Source: Dacryopinax spathularia (Eukaryota; Basidiomycota; Dacrymycetes; Dacrymycetales; Dacrymycetaceae). Taken from it: a DNA stretch of 64,000 bases. The stretch spans positions 345,001 to 409,000 of the forward strand of contig JBBPFI010000015.1 in the NCBI GenBank assembly GCA_037974965.1, given 5' to 3'. The notes under the pieces were generated by a model, which saw only the letters and a list, made by a program, of their open reading frames with translations, searched no databases and was not told where the DNA came from. Position numbers and translations under genes: made by a program. Shown piece after piece: positions 1 through 9,925 of this stretch. Position 1 is the stretch's first letter, and each line of letters starts with the position of its first letter.

Positions 1-1
1 A

Positions 2-844
2 GTCGTAGGACCAGGAGGACAAGCAAACCAAGTCCTCCTCCGCTTCACACTCTACATCCCGCCCATCTCCCTCCTTCTATCAGTAGCGTTCGCCCTAGCC
101 AGAGTCTTGTTCTTTTGCTTTTTGTTTACGCGGGGTGGGTCGCTGGAACGGAAGACGCTTGTCGTGCTGTTTGCGGGGCTCTGGGGGATGTGGGAGGTGC
201 ATAGGCTTGTGGGGGCTCATTTTGCTGCTGCTGCTGCTGCCGCCGCCGCCGCAGGCGCGGGGCCGGGCGGTGCAGGGCCGGCAGGGCATGGTGCGCAAGC
301 TGGCGCTGCACCGGCGCGCGGTGGGCCAGCTGGCGCTGGAGGAGCAGGAGGTGGAGCGGGAGGAGGACGACAAGGCCAAGCACCAGTGAACCAACGTTCT
401 CCCCTCCTCTCAATCCTCGCCCATTCCGGCCTTCCCGTAGAAGACCAACTCCTCTTCCCCCCTCCTTCTCCCAGCGACCCTCCTCGCCCCCGCCCCACAG
501 CCCTAGACAGGCTAATGGCCCACCCGATCCTCTCCCTCCCCCTCCATTTCCTGCTCACGATCCTCCCCGAGTTCTCTCGCCTCCGAGCGCAAGCTCTCGC
601 CCAGCGCGAAAAACGGGTCAGGGAGTTCTACGGCCCCATGCGCCGCTTAATGCAGCGCCGCTCTGAGGGAGATCAGACAGAAATGACGGACGACGAGCGC
701 CGAGCTGTCGATCAGTGGGCGAGGCTAGGGACACGGGAGAGGAAGTATGTCCAGAGGGTGCTGGATGGAGGGGTGGATGAGATTGCTGTTATGTGGGCTG
801 CGGCGGAGGGTGCGGGGGAGGAGGTTGGGGGTGCTGTTTGGTAG
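2..844 (+). CDS. HERP/Usa1-like ER membrane protein, 3' part (5' end outside window)
   Basis: The frame is open from the left edge, so the N-terminus, where a ubiquitin-like domain would be expected, is missing. Visible are two hydrophobic segments (about residues 15-40 and 50-65 of the fragment) around FLFTRGGS, then an Ala/Gly-rich linker, a proline-rich stretch, another hydrophobic stretch (HFLLTILPEF) and a basic helical tail (QREKRVREFYG). In fungi this layout is typical of HERP/Usa1-type scaffolds of the ER-associated degradation ligase. The family call rests on layout, not on a diagnostic motif. A second frame (135-389) is also open through the GC-rich linker but loses the conserved tail, so I rejected it. 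The gene ends in TAG at 842-844. Confidence 0.5.
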   Translation, partial: VVGPGGQANQVLLRFTLYIPPISLLLSVAFALARVLFFCFLFTRGGSLERKTLVVLFAGLWGMWEVHRLVGAHFAAAAAAAAAAGAGPGGAGPAGHGAQAGAAPARGGPAGAGGAGGGAGGGRQGQAPVNQRSPLLSILAHSGLPVEDQLLFPPPSPSDPPRPRPTALDRLMAHPILSLPLHFLLTILPEFSRLRAQALAQREKRVREFYGPMRRLMQRRSEGDQTEMTDDERRAVDQWARLGTRERKYVQRVLDGGVDEIAVMWAAAEGAGEEVGGAVW

Positions 845-1086
845 TGTCTTGACCTGGAGCGGCTGCGGGGGGATTGGATTTGGACTGTGCGTGTAGATGA
901 GTGTATTGGAAGATAGGATCTGTTTGTGGATGGAGGGGGCAATGGATGAATTTGTCGGCCTGGACATATATGTCCCGCTTGGTCGGAGTCCGCAGACTAC
1001 GTATCCGTGTACTTCAGAGTTAAGACCATGGTTCACGCTCGACATCGGCATACTTGGACAGACTGAAGGAGCTCACTGTCTCTCAT

Positions 1087-1178
1087 GGGCGTGTAACTCA
1101 GGGGTAGAGTGCTTGCTTCGCATTGATATCCTAATCAGAGCTTGCATGAAGTCGTGCGTTCGATTCGCACCTCGTCCA
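1087..1178 (+). tRNA. tRNA-Ala(CGC) with a 20-nt intron
   Basis: A cloverleaf can be drawn: acceptor 1087-1093 pairs with 1171-1177, discriminator A1178, D arm ACTC/GAGT, anticodon CGC at 1119-1121, and T arm GTGCG-TTCGATT-CGCAC. The acceptor carries the T-T mismatch also seen in fungal tRNA-Ala. A 20-nt intron (about 1123-1142) follows the base 3' of the anticodon, the canonical position. The mature anticodon stem has one T-T mismatch (C-T-T-G-C against G-C-A-T-G). CCA is not encoded. Confidence 0.85.
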
Positions 1179-1191
1179 GCTTCCCGCTTCC

Positions 1192-1196
1192 TTTTT
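1192..1196 (+). terminator. Pol III oligo-T terminator of tRNA-Ala
   Basis: A run of five T residues lies 13 nt after the discriminator base, the usual RNA polymerase III stop. Confidence 0.7.
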
Positions 1197-1199
1197 GAC

Positions 1200-2154
1200 T
1201 CGTGTCATCGCTTTAGGTCCTCGTGACCAACATTGTGTACTTGTGTCAGTTATACACTGATTGTTCACTGTTCACCTTCTTTGATACCCCGTGCCAATGG
1301 CAAGCTCAGGAGTTGGAGGGCTTTTGCCACAAAATAAGCTTTGCTCCCGAACTCCATGCGTCTGGTAAGCTCAGCACAAGTAGACCATCAGGAAAGTGTT
1401 TCCTAGACCTTTTACCCTTCCTCTGACTCAGACTCCACTAACAAGTCAGCTGTATGTCCCCTAAACAGACTCTGCTTCCGAAGTTTGTGCCAACGACTGA
1501 CCCTAGGCTTCTCCCGCTGCAAGAGCCACACAGCGGACTCAAGAGCACCATAAGGTTACTCCATTCAGCGGTAATATCCTCCAAAACCCGCATACAGCTC
1601 TCTGGGATATTATTCCCTCGTACAGTTAGTCGCCTGCGAACGAACCTGCCGCTGTTCGGCATCAAACTCAACTGGGATCAGACTCCGCTCCCGACGGCCA
1701 TCGCCATGGACTCCCTCTTCATCCCCCATGAATGCTTCATACAGTCCCAATGGCCAGAAAGGGTCAATATGGATGCATGATATCTATGTGCGCGGGTTCT
1801 ACAGTTGTTACAAATGCAAATGCAAATATTTACGATGCCGTACAGTCTCGCAATCTCGATCTACAATCTCGCCCTCTCGCCACGGACCACTTGAACTGCA
1901 CCAGGGCCAAGAGGTGTGGCCGGCGGGCCGTATCTACACGTTCTACAAGACGTCGCGGCCCCAGTAAGCCGCACTCTGATGTTGATCGAGGGAGGACACT
2001 AGTTCTCCCTCCACTCACGGTGCCCCATGGCTAGCCTGAGGCGTCTCCCTTCAACCGTGGGATGGCCCCGCCCTCTCACATCCCGATGGTCCTCCCGGCC
2101 TTCTCCACACGGTCTGGTTCATATGCCGGGGCCAGACTGCGCTATACGACCCCT
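1200..2154. other. Intergenic, no gene recognised
   Basis: Only short overlapping frames of under about 110 codons with no recognisable protein. It separates the tRNA from the 3' end of the O-fucosyltransferase-like gene. Confidence 0.5.
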
Positions 2155-4179
2155 TCAACCCCGATCAACGACCCCCCACCCCCGCCCAACCCTCCACCCC
2201 ACATCCGCCACCCAACCCGAGAACGTACTTCCTCTCGTACCAACTACCCATCTCCCTTCACTCGCCACCAGGGCATCGACCATCCCTATCATCCACTTGC
2301 CCACTTCTTTGCCCTCGTTTTCTGCCTTGCCCTCCTTGCCCTCCTTGCCCTCCGGGCCACGGTCGTCCTTTAACCCTAGAACGGGCTGGAGGAGAGGAGA
2401 GAGCTGAGGTGAGGAAAGCGTATAGGTGCAGGGAAACGTGCGGAGCAGCGGAAGTAGGAGTGGGGAGTGAGGGGAGGGGGTGGCCAGGAAGAGGGGTACG
2501 TTGAGTGCTTGCAGGGATGGATGAGAGTGAAGGGGGCGTGGGCAGGCGAGTGCGTGCTTGGGTGGGAGGGGGAATGGGACGAGCGGCGGGTGGGGGGATT
2601 TTAAGGCTTGACGGTCTTCTGGTTGTTCTGGGGGTGGAGCGCCCAGGTCCAGGTCTGTCCATCCTGACTCTTCATCCGCGTTTCCGCCGAGTAGGGAGAA
2701 GTGTGATGAGGAGCCGTTGGAATTCGAATGCGCCCATCTCTCGACGTCTATCGCGAGTTCTTCGGGTATGCCAAGGGACCGAACAACACCCCACCAAACC
2801 TCCCTCATTCTCCCCCTTCCGTCCCTCTCGAACTCCCCATCCCCTAGCCTAACATGCACAGCGACGTACCCATCCCTTCCCCCAAGCCTCCTCACCACAC
2901 CCTCCGCAGCCGTCAGGACAGTAGGATGCGAAAAGGTAGTTTGCGCTTTGATGGATTTTCGGAGGTCTTTGGCTTGACGCGTGGAGAGTTTTATGCGGGA
3001 GGAGCCGAATAGACTGCCGAGGGAGAGGAGTCGGTGGTGCCGCGTGGAGTGGGCGAGGGTGTCGAGGTCGAGGCGGGTGGTGTACCGGCCCATGGGGCGT
3101 TGGAGGGTGGAGAGCTCGTAGAATTTGTGCGTGTAGGGGTGGGAGGAGGTAGAAGGGAGGGTGTAGATCGTTTGGGGGGGGAGGTTGAGGTCTCGAAGGT
3201 GGGAGGGGAGGGGGATTGGGCTGGGCAAGGGGAGGGTGGGGATGAGGGATTGGGGTGGGAGGTGGAAGAGGGATGGGAGGGGGAGGTAGGCGTACTCTTC
3301 TCCAGTCAGTTCTTCTTCTGGACACTGGGCTGCTTCCCCTTCCCCTCCGGCTAAGGAGGTGGAGTTGGAGTTGGCGTAGCGCTGAGCACCACAAGCAAGC
3401 TCAACCTCCAACCTCCCCCCACTTTTCCACCCCAATGCCCGCCCCACCCTTAGCTGGGGGACGAGCAACGTCCTCCCCAGTAAGGCAGCGAGCAAGAGCG
3501 CATTTTGGAGCTCGATAAGTTGGTTGTGGATCCCGCTATGGGGGAGGTAGGTGAGGTATTTCTCGTTTTTTGGCCTATCGGTAGGCGGCCAGGGGGTGGG
3601 GGGGAAGTCGGGTGTTTGCTGTTGGGAGAAGAGCGCGGGTAGGGGAAAGAAGGGGATGGAAGAGGAAGAGAGCGGCCAAGGAGGGCAGTAGGTCCATAGC
3701 AGTACCACGGCGAGGAGGGCGACTATAGAGAGAAGTGCCCAGCGTAGACGAGACCATCGTGGTAGTTGAAGTGTTCTCCGTTTTGTCGGTTCTTGTCCCC
3801 TTTGCAGTGGGAGAAGCGGCGTCCTCGCTCCCCACGAGCTGAGCGCATATATCTTCGGGCTCCACCCCGCACTCAAGCCTGGACTCCACCCTCCCCCTCC
3901 TCCTCCTCCCCCTCCCCCTCCTCCTGATCCAGCCCTCGAACTCGGCGCACTCGCCTGCCGCCTCCTCGGCGCCCCAGGCGGGCTCATACTAGCCTGAAAA
4001 CTCTGGAAAGAGCTCGCGCTCGGAAAGGTGGGTGTGCTAGGGTTTGGCGATGGTGGGCAGGATGATGCGGACGTGTGGGATGAGGCGGATGGAGGTCCGC
4101 GAGAGGGCGGGCGGAGGTGGGTTAGGAGGGGGAGACCGCGTTCTATTGTTAGCGAGGGGCGGGGGGCGTGACGTTTCAT
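2155..4179 (-). CDS. O-fucosyltransferase-family type II membrane protein
   Basis: Single-exon gene of 674 codons. I chose the ATG at 4179 because the frame upstream (to 4461) looks like 5' leader. A Ser/Pro/Gly-rich cytosolic N-terminus of about 145 residues leads into one membrane anchor (about 147-164). The lumenal domain carries PHSGIHNQLIELQNALLLAA (213-232), the Gly-rich sugar-nucleotide motif of the GDP-fucose O-fucosyltransferase fold, then HVRLGD (442-447), the HxRxGD-type motif, and a C-terminal GTRGSTFSGW segment corresponding to the (T/S)xxSxFS motif. By family it would act in the ER/Golgi on glycoproteins or glycans. Its acceptor cannot be told from sequence. CIGA-like proteins of Cryptococcus belong to the same fold family. 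Confidence 0.75.
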   Translation of the reverse strand: MKRHAPRPSLTIERGLPLLTHLRPPSRGPPSASSHTSASSCPPSPNPSTPTFPSASSFQSFQASMSPPGAPRRRQASAPSSRAGSGGGGGGGGGGGGWSPGLSAGWSPKIYALSSWGARTPLLPLQRGQEPTKRRTLQLPRWSRLRWALLSIVALLAVVLLWTYCPPWPLSSSSIPFFPLPALFSQQQTPDFPPTPWPPTDRPKNEKYLTYLPHSGIHNQLIELQNALLLAALLGRTLLVPQLRVGRALGWKSGGRLEVELACGAQRYANSNSTSLAGGEGEAAQCPEEELTGEEYAYLPLPSLFHLPPQSLIPTLPLPSPIPLPSHLRDLNLPPQTIYTLPSTSSHPYTHKFYELSTLQRPMGRYTTRLDLDTLAHSTRHHRLLSLGSLFGSSRIKLSTRQAKDLRKSIKAQTTFSHPTVLTAAEGVVRRLGGRDGYVAVHVRLGDGEFERDGRGRMREVWWGVVRSLGIPEELAIDVERWAHSNSNGSSSHFSLLGGNADEESGWTDLDLGAPPPEQPEDRQALKSPHPPLVPFPLPPKHALACPRPLHSHPSLQALNVPLFLATPSPHSPLLLPLLRTFPCTYTLSSPQLSPLLQPVLGLKDDRGPEGKEGKEGKAENEGKEVGKWMIGMVDALVASEGRWVVGTRGSTFSGWVADVGWRVGRGWGVVDRG

Positions 4180-4757
4180 TTCTGCGGCTTCCTCCTGGGT
4201 CGTGGGTCTGAGTGCGGAGGGGTGAGATGGGCCTGGGGAGAGAGTGGGTGTATGCGCACTAGGTTGGCGGTTTAGATTGGGGGGTGTTGTGATGATCGTG
4301 AGTGAGGAGTGAACCAGACGCCCGCGCCTGTCCTCTCCCAGCCTGAAGACAACAACTCTTCCACCACTCCCAGATGCCAGAGAGACAAAATCAAGGCAAC
4401 ACAAGAACGAGACAAGAGACGACCACCCAGCCCAACCCAGCAAACCCAAGACAAAGCCCAACCGCCCGACCTTCCTTTCCCCAAAGTCGGTCGGTCGAGC
4501 GAGTGAGCGAGAGCCTAGCCCGCCTCGAGGCCTCCAAAGGCGGTTCGCCGCAAAAGGAAGCCTAAGCCAAGGGCTTCATTCCATTTCGATCGAGTGATCG
4601 GGAGGTAATTATGAGGTTTGGTGGCTGTGTTGAGGAGAAGGGAATTTCGGGATTGGTTCCGTTGTTCACTTGCTTTCTCCAGCTCTCGCACGAGAGCGAT
4701 AACTTCGACCCGACTTCGTTCGTCTTGCTTGACTGGAAAGGAGGACAACGGGACGAG
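4180..4757. promoter_or_regulatory. Divergent promoter region
   Basis: A 578-bp spacer between two genes transcribed away from each other (O-fucosyltransferase-like and mitochondrial protein). No TATA element is obvious. Confidence 0.4.
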
Positions 4758-5852
4758 ATGCTGTCAAGAAGTAGCGTCTTACTACTCCGATGCGCTCGAC
4801 CGCAAGTCCTTGCTAGGCGCGTGGTGCAAATACGACTGCAATCCACCGACACCGCTTCATCCACCCCGTCCTCCTCCTCAGAAGCAGGCTCAACGTCAAG
4901 TTCGCCCGCATCACACATCCCGACATCCCCCTTCCCCCCCTCATTCATCTCCACCCTCTCCCGTACCCTGCACACCAAGTCCAGCCAGCTACACGACCCC
5001 CCTCTCCAGATCCTCGATCTCGTCGCCTCCGTGCTCGTCACGCATCCTCTCACCGCCGACCTCAAACTTGAGGGGCCCGAGATCGAGGGACTCTCCGCAA
5101 CGCTAGGTGAAGAAATGAAGAACCTGGAAAAAGACCGTTCTTCCGCCGTCGACCCCGAGGCGGCCTCCGTGATCCCTCCCCCAACCGTGCCAACACGCGT
5201 CGGCCCTCCACTGACAAGAAAACAAAGGGGTGCCATCCGCCGGTTCTTGGCAAAGTTGTCCTGGGCGCCGCATACGGGCGCGCCGGTCCCGACTCTGTCG
5301 TACAACAAGCTCCGCCTGCTCACCCAGCTGTATCACAAGACCGTCACTTTCCCCCACCCGGCCGCGCTGGAGGCGTACATCGACCCCGTCCTCGCGCCGG
5401 TGCATAACATCAGCACGATCGGGAACCAGAGCGCGAAGCAGCTTATGCAGCGGGTGAACGAGCGCAGGTCCCTGCCGAGCCTTATCGTGCCCGGGCGCGG
5501 GACGGGGCGGGCCCTGGCACTGGACGCGAACCCGGCGGTGAGCCAGGATCTGGGCGAGTACCCGGGCGCGGAGGAGGACTATATGGCCCGCATGCCCCTG
5601 CCGGACTTTAGGACCGCCGAGGTGTTCGCGGCTCTGACGGGGACGGAACGGGCGACGATGTTTGGGAGGACGAGGGCTGCGGAGCTTGCTGGTCCGGGGC
5701 TGGACGCGCTTAGGGAGGCGGAGGGCCGGCCGGGGTGGGAGATGGCGAGGGGGTTGGTGAAGGTTAGGTTGAGGGGGGAGAGGCCGCTGGTCAGGCCGAT
5801 TAAGAAGGAGAAGAGGGGCGTGGGGGCGCGGAGGAGGGAGGAGACGTGGTAG
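4758..5852 (+). CDS. Mitochondrion-targeted protein of unknown function
   Basis: Single-exon frame of 364 codons from the ATG at 4758. I preferred this to the upstream ATG (4611) because it places a classical presequence at the N-terminus: MLSRSSVLLLRCARPQVLAR, rich in Arg, Leu and Ser and without acidic residues. A Ser/Thr/Pro-rich linker follows, then a conserved-looking basic core (TRKQRGAIRRFLAKLSW, about residues 155-171) and a strongly basic C-terminus. I do not recognise the family. The presequence and basic core would suit a mitoribosome-associated or mtRNA-binding role, which is inference. Confidence 0.65.
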   Translation: MLSRSSVLLLRCARPQVLARRVVQIRLQSTDTASSTPSSSSEAGSTSSSPASHIPTSPFPPSFISTLSRTLHTKSSQLHDPPLQILDLVASVLVTHPLTADLKLEGPEIEGLSATLGEEMKNLEKDRSSAVDPEAASVIPPPTVPTRVGPPLTRKQRGAIRRFLAKLSWAPHTGAPVPTLSYNKLRLLTQLYHKTVTFPHPAALEAYIDPVLAPVHNISTIGNQSAKQLMQRVNERRSLPSLIVPGRGTGRALALDANPAVSQDLGEYPGAEEDYMARMPLPDFRTAEVFAALTGTERATMFGRTRAAELAGPGLDALREAEGRPGWEMARGLVKVRLRGERPLVRPIKKEKRGVGARRREETW

Positions 5853-6175
5853 TCCACTTTATATTACGGCTGCTATATTGATGCACTACTGATGCTACTA
5901 CTTGTTGCGTGCCGTCCAGATCTTCTGCATAATTGCGATAGACGTGCATTACCGTTTTTGGCAATGCCCGGAAGCAGAATATCCTGAGTCGTGTCGTGAT
6001 GGCGGTATGTACTGGGTCCCTCCGACTAGTTTGAGCGCTTGAATCCTCGTCCGCCGACCGCATATACCTACAACTCAACCACCTTCCGTCTCTGGACTAC
6101 CCACTTGGATATCCCTACTCCCTGCCAAACAACCCCACCTCTCTCAGCTGAGCACCTCTTTCTTGGTGAAACCGC

Positions 6176-7395
6176 ATGCACGTCCCCGTCGCCAGGCGGA
6201 TAGGGACGCGCCGCCTCCCCCTCCCTCGCCGAACCCTCCATGCCAGCAGCACAACACACCGTCCACATCCCATAGGCAAGCTAGAAGAACAAGAACAAGC
6301 CCAATCCGCCGCCGCCGCCGCATCCACAACATCAAGTAGCACCTCCACAGCAGGCGCGCAGGCCGAGGCTGCTGCCCAGGAATCTACGGCACCGGGTGCT
6401 GGAGAGCCGGTATCAGGACCAGGGAAATTCGATTTCCAAACCATCACCTCCGCTCCAAGTAGCAGCACCAGCTCCCCCTCCTCCTCTCCCTCCTCCGACC
6501 CAAGCCTTCCGGGCACGTCACAAGAAACAGCCAACCAACTCCCAGTCCCCTACTCCCTCCCCCATTCCTCCCGCCCCGCATCCCAGAAACCGCCCTTCGA
6601 CACCCATGGGTTCATAAGGACGCTCGTGAGGGAAGGAGGGTTCGACGAGGGGAAGGGGAAGGGGATTATGAGGATTGCTGAGGAGCTTTTGAGGAGGAAG
6701 AGGGAGTGGGCTTGGGGGGTTACAATTAGTAGGGGGGATTTGGAGAATGTGCGTCGTCTTCCTCGCTCTTTGTCCCGGTATGTACTTTGCTGACAGGGAG
6801 CATAGCAAGCCTACCTCTTCCGCGCCGCCCTCTCCGAGCTGCGCTCCGAAGCCTCCTCCCGCTCACGCGCAGACAGCGCCTCCATCCGCTCCACCCTAGC
6901 CGCCCTAAGGCGGGAAGTAGACGCGCTCGGCCAAAAGCTGAAGGAAGATGTCGATACCCTGAAACACGAGATCCAGATGGAGATGAACACGCGGAAGAAC
7001 GAGAGTCGGCTGGAGACGAAGGTTGCGGAGGTCGCGATGGAGGAGGTGAATCATAAGAGTATGATCACTATTGGTGATCTTAGGTGCGTTCCCTTCTCCT
7101 CTTCCCCTCCTCCCCTCTTCCGCTCTTCCTCTCTTCCCCTCGAACGTCGTACGTGTACTGAGTGTGGCGTAGGACGGAGATCGAGCAAGCGAAATGGAAC
7201 AATACGCGAAGAGGCGTAGGCGTGATCGCATTCTTTGTAGTGTTCATCATCGCCTCCGTCGAGCTCCTACCGAAGAAACCGGCTGTGCCGGTCGTACCTC
7301 CGCCTGCGGAGGGTGGAGCGCATACGGCTCCTCCGCAGGCGGCTGTTATTTTGGGGGATTTGAGGGAGTGGGATGAGAAGCAGTCGCCCAGCTAA
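6176..7395 (+). CDS. FMP32: DUF1640 coiled-coil mitochondrial inner-membrane protein (Fmp32/MCUR1-like)
   Basis: Three exons: 6176-6748, 6806-7083, 7173-7395 (introns 57 and 89 nt). The product has a basic presequence-like start, an Ala/Ser-rich linker, then FDTHGFIRTLVREGGF, the entry motif of the DUF1640 family. A long coiled coil follows (from QAYLFRAALSELRSE to the third exon) and ends in RTEIEQAKWNN before a single transmembrane helix (VIAFFVVFIIASVEL) and a short tail. This matches yeast Fmp32 and animal CCDC90/MCUR1, inner-membrane proteins linked to cytochrome c oxidase assembly and, in animals, calcium uniporter regulation. Exon phases agree across both junctions. Confidence 0.85.
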
Positions 7396-7721
7396 TGTTG
7401 TATCGGTCTAATTGGTGCGGGGCCGGTGTGGGGAAGGGGAAGGAAGGGGAGAAAGGGGATATCTGATATGAACGTAATGAAATCGTTAATGATCTGCTAT
7501 GTAGCGTACAACATGGCGAAGACGGGTGGAGATCGACGATACATGCGGGAGGTTGAGGACTGTCGTCCGTGCTCGCGGGTTTTGGTTACACACCTTGAGT
7601 GTGCGACCTCATCCTGCCACTCCCGCTCTAGCATCGAAATCGCCGAATATATGCGCGCATATACCTCGGGAGAGCCTCGTCGACCACGACTGAAGGGCGA
7701 GTCGAGCAGGCAGTCAGTCGG

Positions 7722-8359
7722 TCAGACTTTGGCCTTCTTCTCCAACTCCTCCGCAAGCTTATCCACCTCTCTATCCGCCTGCTGTCCCTTCGCCTCCCCA
7801 GCAGCCGCAGTCCCTCCAGGCTTCCTCTCACCAACCGGCTCATCCTCCTCATCCCACGCATCCCTCATCGGCACATCCTTCCCCAACCCTCCACCAGGCC
7901 CAGCATCCTTCGCCTCCTTCTTCTTCTCCTTCCGCTTCTCGTTCTTCTTCGCTGCTTTGCTCTTTGCGGCGTCGCTCGCTCCTCCTCCTCCTGCTCCGGA
8001 TGCGGGTGCACCGGGTACACTGCGCTTCGCCGCTGGTGCACCCGGGACGGAAGTACCCCGGGATTCGGCAGCTTGCTGTCTTCTTGATCGGAAGAGACCG
8101 ACATCCTCTTGCGGCGTAAACCCCGGTCGGATGCGGAGCTCTTTCCTCATCCTGCGCCCGTATCATCGTCAGTTCCAGTCCGCGCAGTCTTACGAGAAGG
8201 AAACGGGACTCGGGGAGTGAAGTGAGATGAGAAGTGAAAGAAGGAGACTCACGTTCCATCCGCCCTCCGGGTAGCAGGTACGATCCGCTGCTGCGTGTTC
8301 GGGTCGACTACGATGCCCGATGCGGAGCGCTCGGGCTCGAGCGGCGGGAGGGTCGGCAT
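7722..8359 (-). CDS. PYM1: PYM: partner of Y14-Mago (exon-junction complex disassembly factor)
   Basis: Two exons: 8253-8359 and 7722-8151. The short first exon ends in ATRRADGT and the second continues RKELRIRPGFTPQEDV, together the N-terminal PYM signature that binds the Mago-Y14 dimer. The Trp usually found in DGTWRK is Met here, on the splice junction (intron 8152-8252, GTGAGT...CAG). The rest is charged and low in complexity, with a Lys/Glu-rich helix and a C-terminal DREVDKLAEELEKKAK coiled coil. The family recycles exon-junction complexes on translating ribosomes. Total about 178 residues, in the usual size range. Confidence 0.85.
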
Positions 8360-9635
8360 CCTTTCTCCGCTTGGTATACCGTCCAGACCAGACCCAGGCT
8401 CCTTCCGATCAACCTCACTCCGGTGAATAGATCGATACGATCTCCAACGAGCCGCCGGACTCCAGGAAAAGGAAAGGGAATGTAAAGGTAGGTACTTTGT
8501 GTAGGGGACGAGCAGTAGCGCCGGTGCTGATGAGTCGACCGGCTGATGCTGGCTGGCTGGCCGTTGAAAGTGCACGCGCGCCACTCCGACAAAGGCCGGC
8601 GCGAAGGACGGAAGGGCGCAAGGGCCGGAGGCGGAGCGCCCGTGCGTTTTCTCCGCGGAGGACGCCAGAAGCGCGCGGAATGTTGGGAAGCGGGCGGATG
8701 GGCGGCTATCTTTGTTGTTGTTTTCGGTTAGCCGGTTACAATGGGTTTTGTTGGAGGATTTTGATTCTGACCAATTGTGTACTACGTCAGTTACTTGATA
8801 GCTTGTTCTGAAGACCAATGCAATTTGTTTTCTCGGAATCCTGCTGCGTGAACCGGTCCATTTCTCATCTGCTTGGCGAGCCGTAGTTGCCGAGTAATCT
8901 TCGTCCAGTTCCTAGGAATTAAAAAGAAGTATTTGGTCCGGCAATAGCGTCAGTGAGCAGGAATAGATTGAGGTATGACAGAGAGTGAACCCAAGAAGTA
9001 TTCTATTGGGAAGGCTTCGCAAGATCCTCTGGAATAGTCCCACGAAGTATGTACTGACTGCAGAGCTCGGTGTGCTATCCAACCAGACCGTCATCTGACG
9101 GATTTATTGTAGGAGTTCTAGAACCTCTGCCCTCTGTAAGCCAGCGTATGCTTTCATATCCGGCCCACTCGGCCTCCGACCGGTCCTTTCACCTTTCCGA
9201 TCGGCACTGTGCGCTCTCCGACCACGGCGAAGAGCAAAGACCGGTAGGAAAGCTGCAGCAGATACCGCTGCCACGAAAGCGCCGGACCGAAGTGGCTGCC
9301 AATGTGTCTCTTGCATGCCCATTCGCTCTGACCGGAGCCTGGGATTCACCGGTCAAGGTCTTTCAACTGACTCGGCGCAAGGAAATGACCGGTGGTGCAA
9401 GAACACTTTGTGGTTACTCGCCATGCTCCCTGTCCAGGCCTGCCGCAGGTCCAGTGGAAAAGCAGAATATCAGCCTGCATTACAGTAGAAGTTGTGAGCT
9501 AACTATACGGAGAGTAGGAAGGCTTGAGCAAAGTTTGCAACGAACTGAAGAGATAGAGAAGACTGCCAGACCGCAAGCAGAATGCAGATACTTCAGTCGA
9601 CGAGGATTAACTGACCGGCTTCCTGACCGACAATA
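8360..9635. other. Intergenic flank of the large element, with a cluster of ACCGGT sites
   Basis: No gene recognised. Between about 8852 and 9625 the hexamer ACCGGT or the core GACCGG recurs about eight times (near 8852, 9178, 9239, 9330, 9349, 9387, 9612, 9625), dense for random sequence. It ends directly at the left terminus of the KDZ element. Confidence 0.4.
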
Positions 9636-9646
9636 GCGATTATCCC
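9636..9646 (+). repeat. Left terminal inverted repeat core of the KDZ element
   Basis: GCGATTATCCC; its exact reverse complement is at 28348-28358. Confidence 0.55.
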
Positions 9647-9694
9647 AGGACGTTGAAGATCGTAGGGTCGAGATAAACGCCGAGTCGTGAGAGA

Positions 9695-9723
9695 CGATAA
9701 TCGCTGGATTATCCGCGATTATC
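9695..9723. repeat. Left subterminal repeat cluster
   Basis: Three related units in 29 bp: CGATAATCG (9695-9703), GGATTATCC (9706-9714) and GCGATTATC (9715-9723). They are probable transposase-binding sites, by analogy with subterminal repeats of other large DNA transposons. Confidence 0.5.
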
Positions 9724-9925
9724 TGGCCTGCCGACGCGCATTCTCAAGGGGGCACGGGATCGAAAGCGACGTTTGTGTAAGACAGATTGACAACACGGAC
9801 TCCCATTAACTTCGTGCTACTACAGGAGACAGGAGAAATAGGCTACAATAAACGTTAGCCATATAGATCCAACGAAGAGCAACTTACACACCTTTGAACT
9901 ACCAGCTCGTTGAGCGCGCACAAGC

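Noticed and set aside
135-389. Alternative reading frame through the GC-rich part of the first gene
   Set aside because: It ends at 389 and loses the conserved C-terminal region; the main frame is open from the window edge to 844.
2505-3518. Plus-strand frames opposite the O-fucosyltransferase gene
   Set aside because: Gly/Val- and Pro-rich shadows of the real minus-strand coding sequence.
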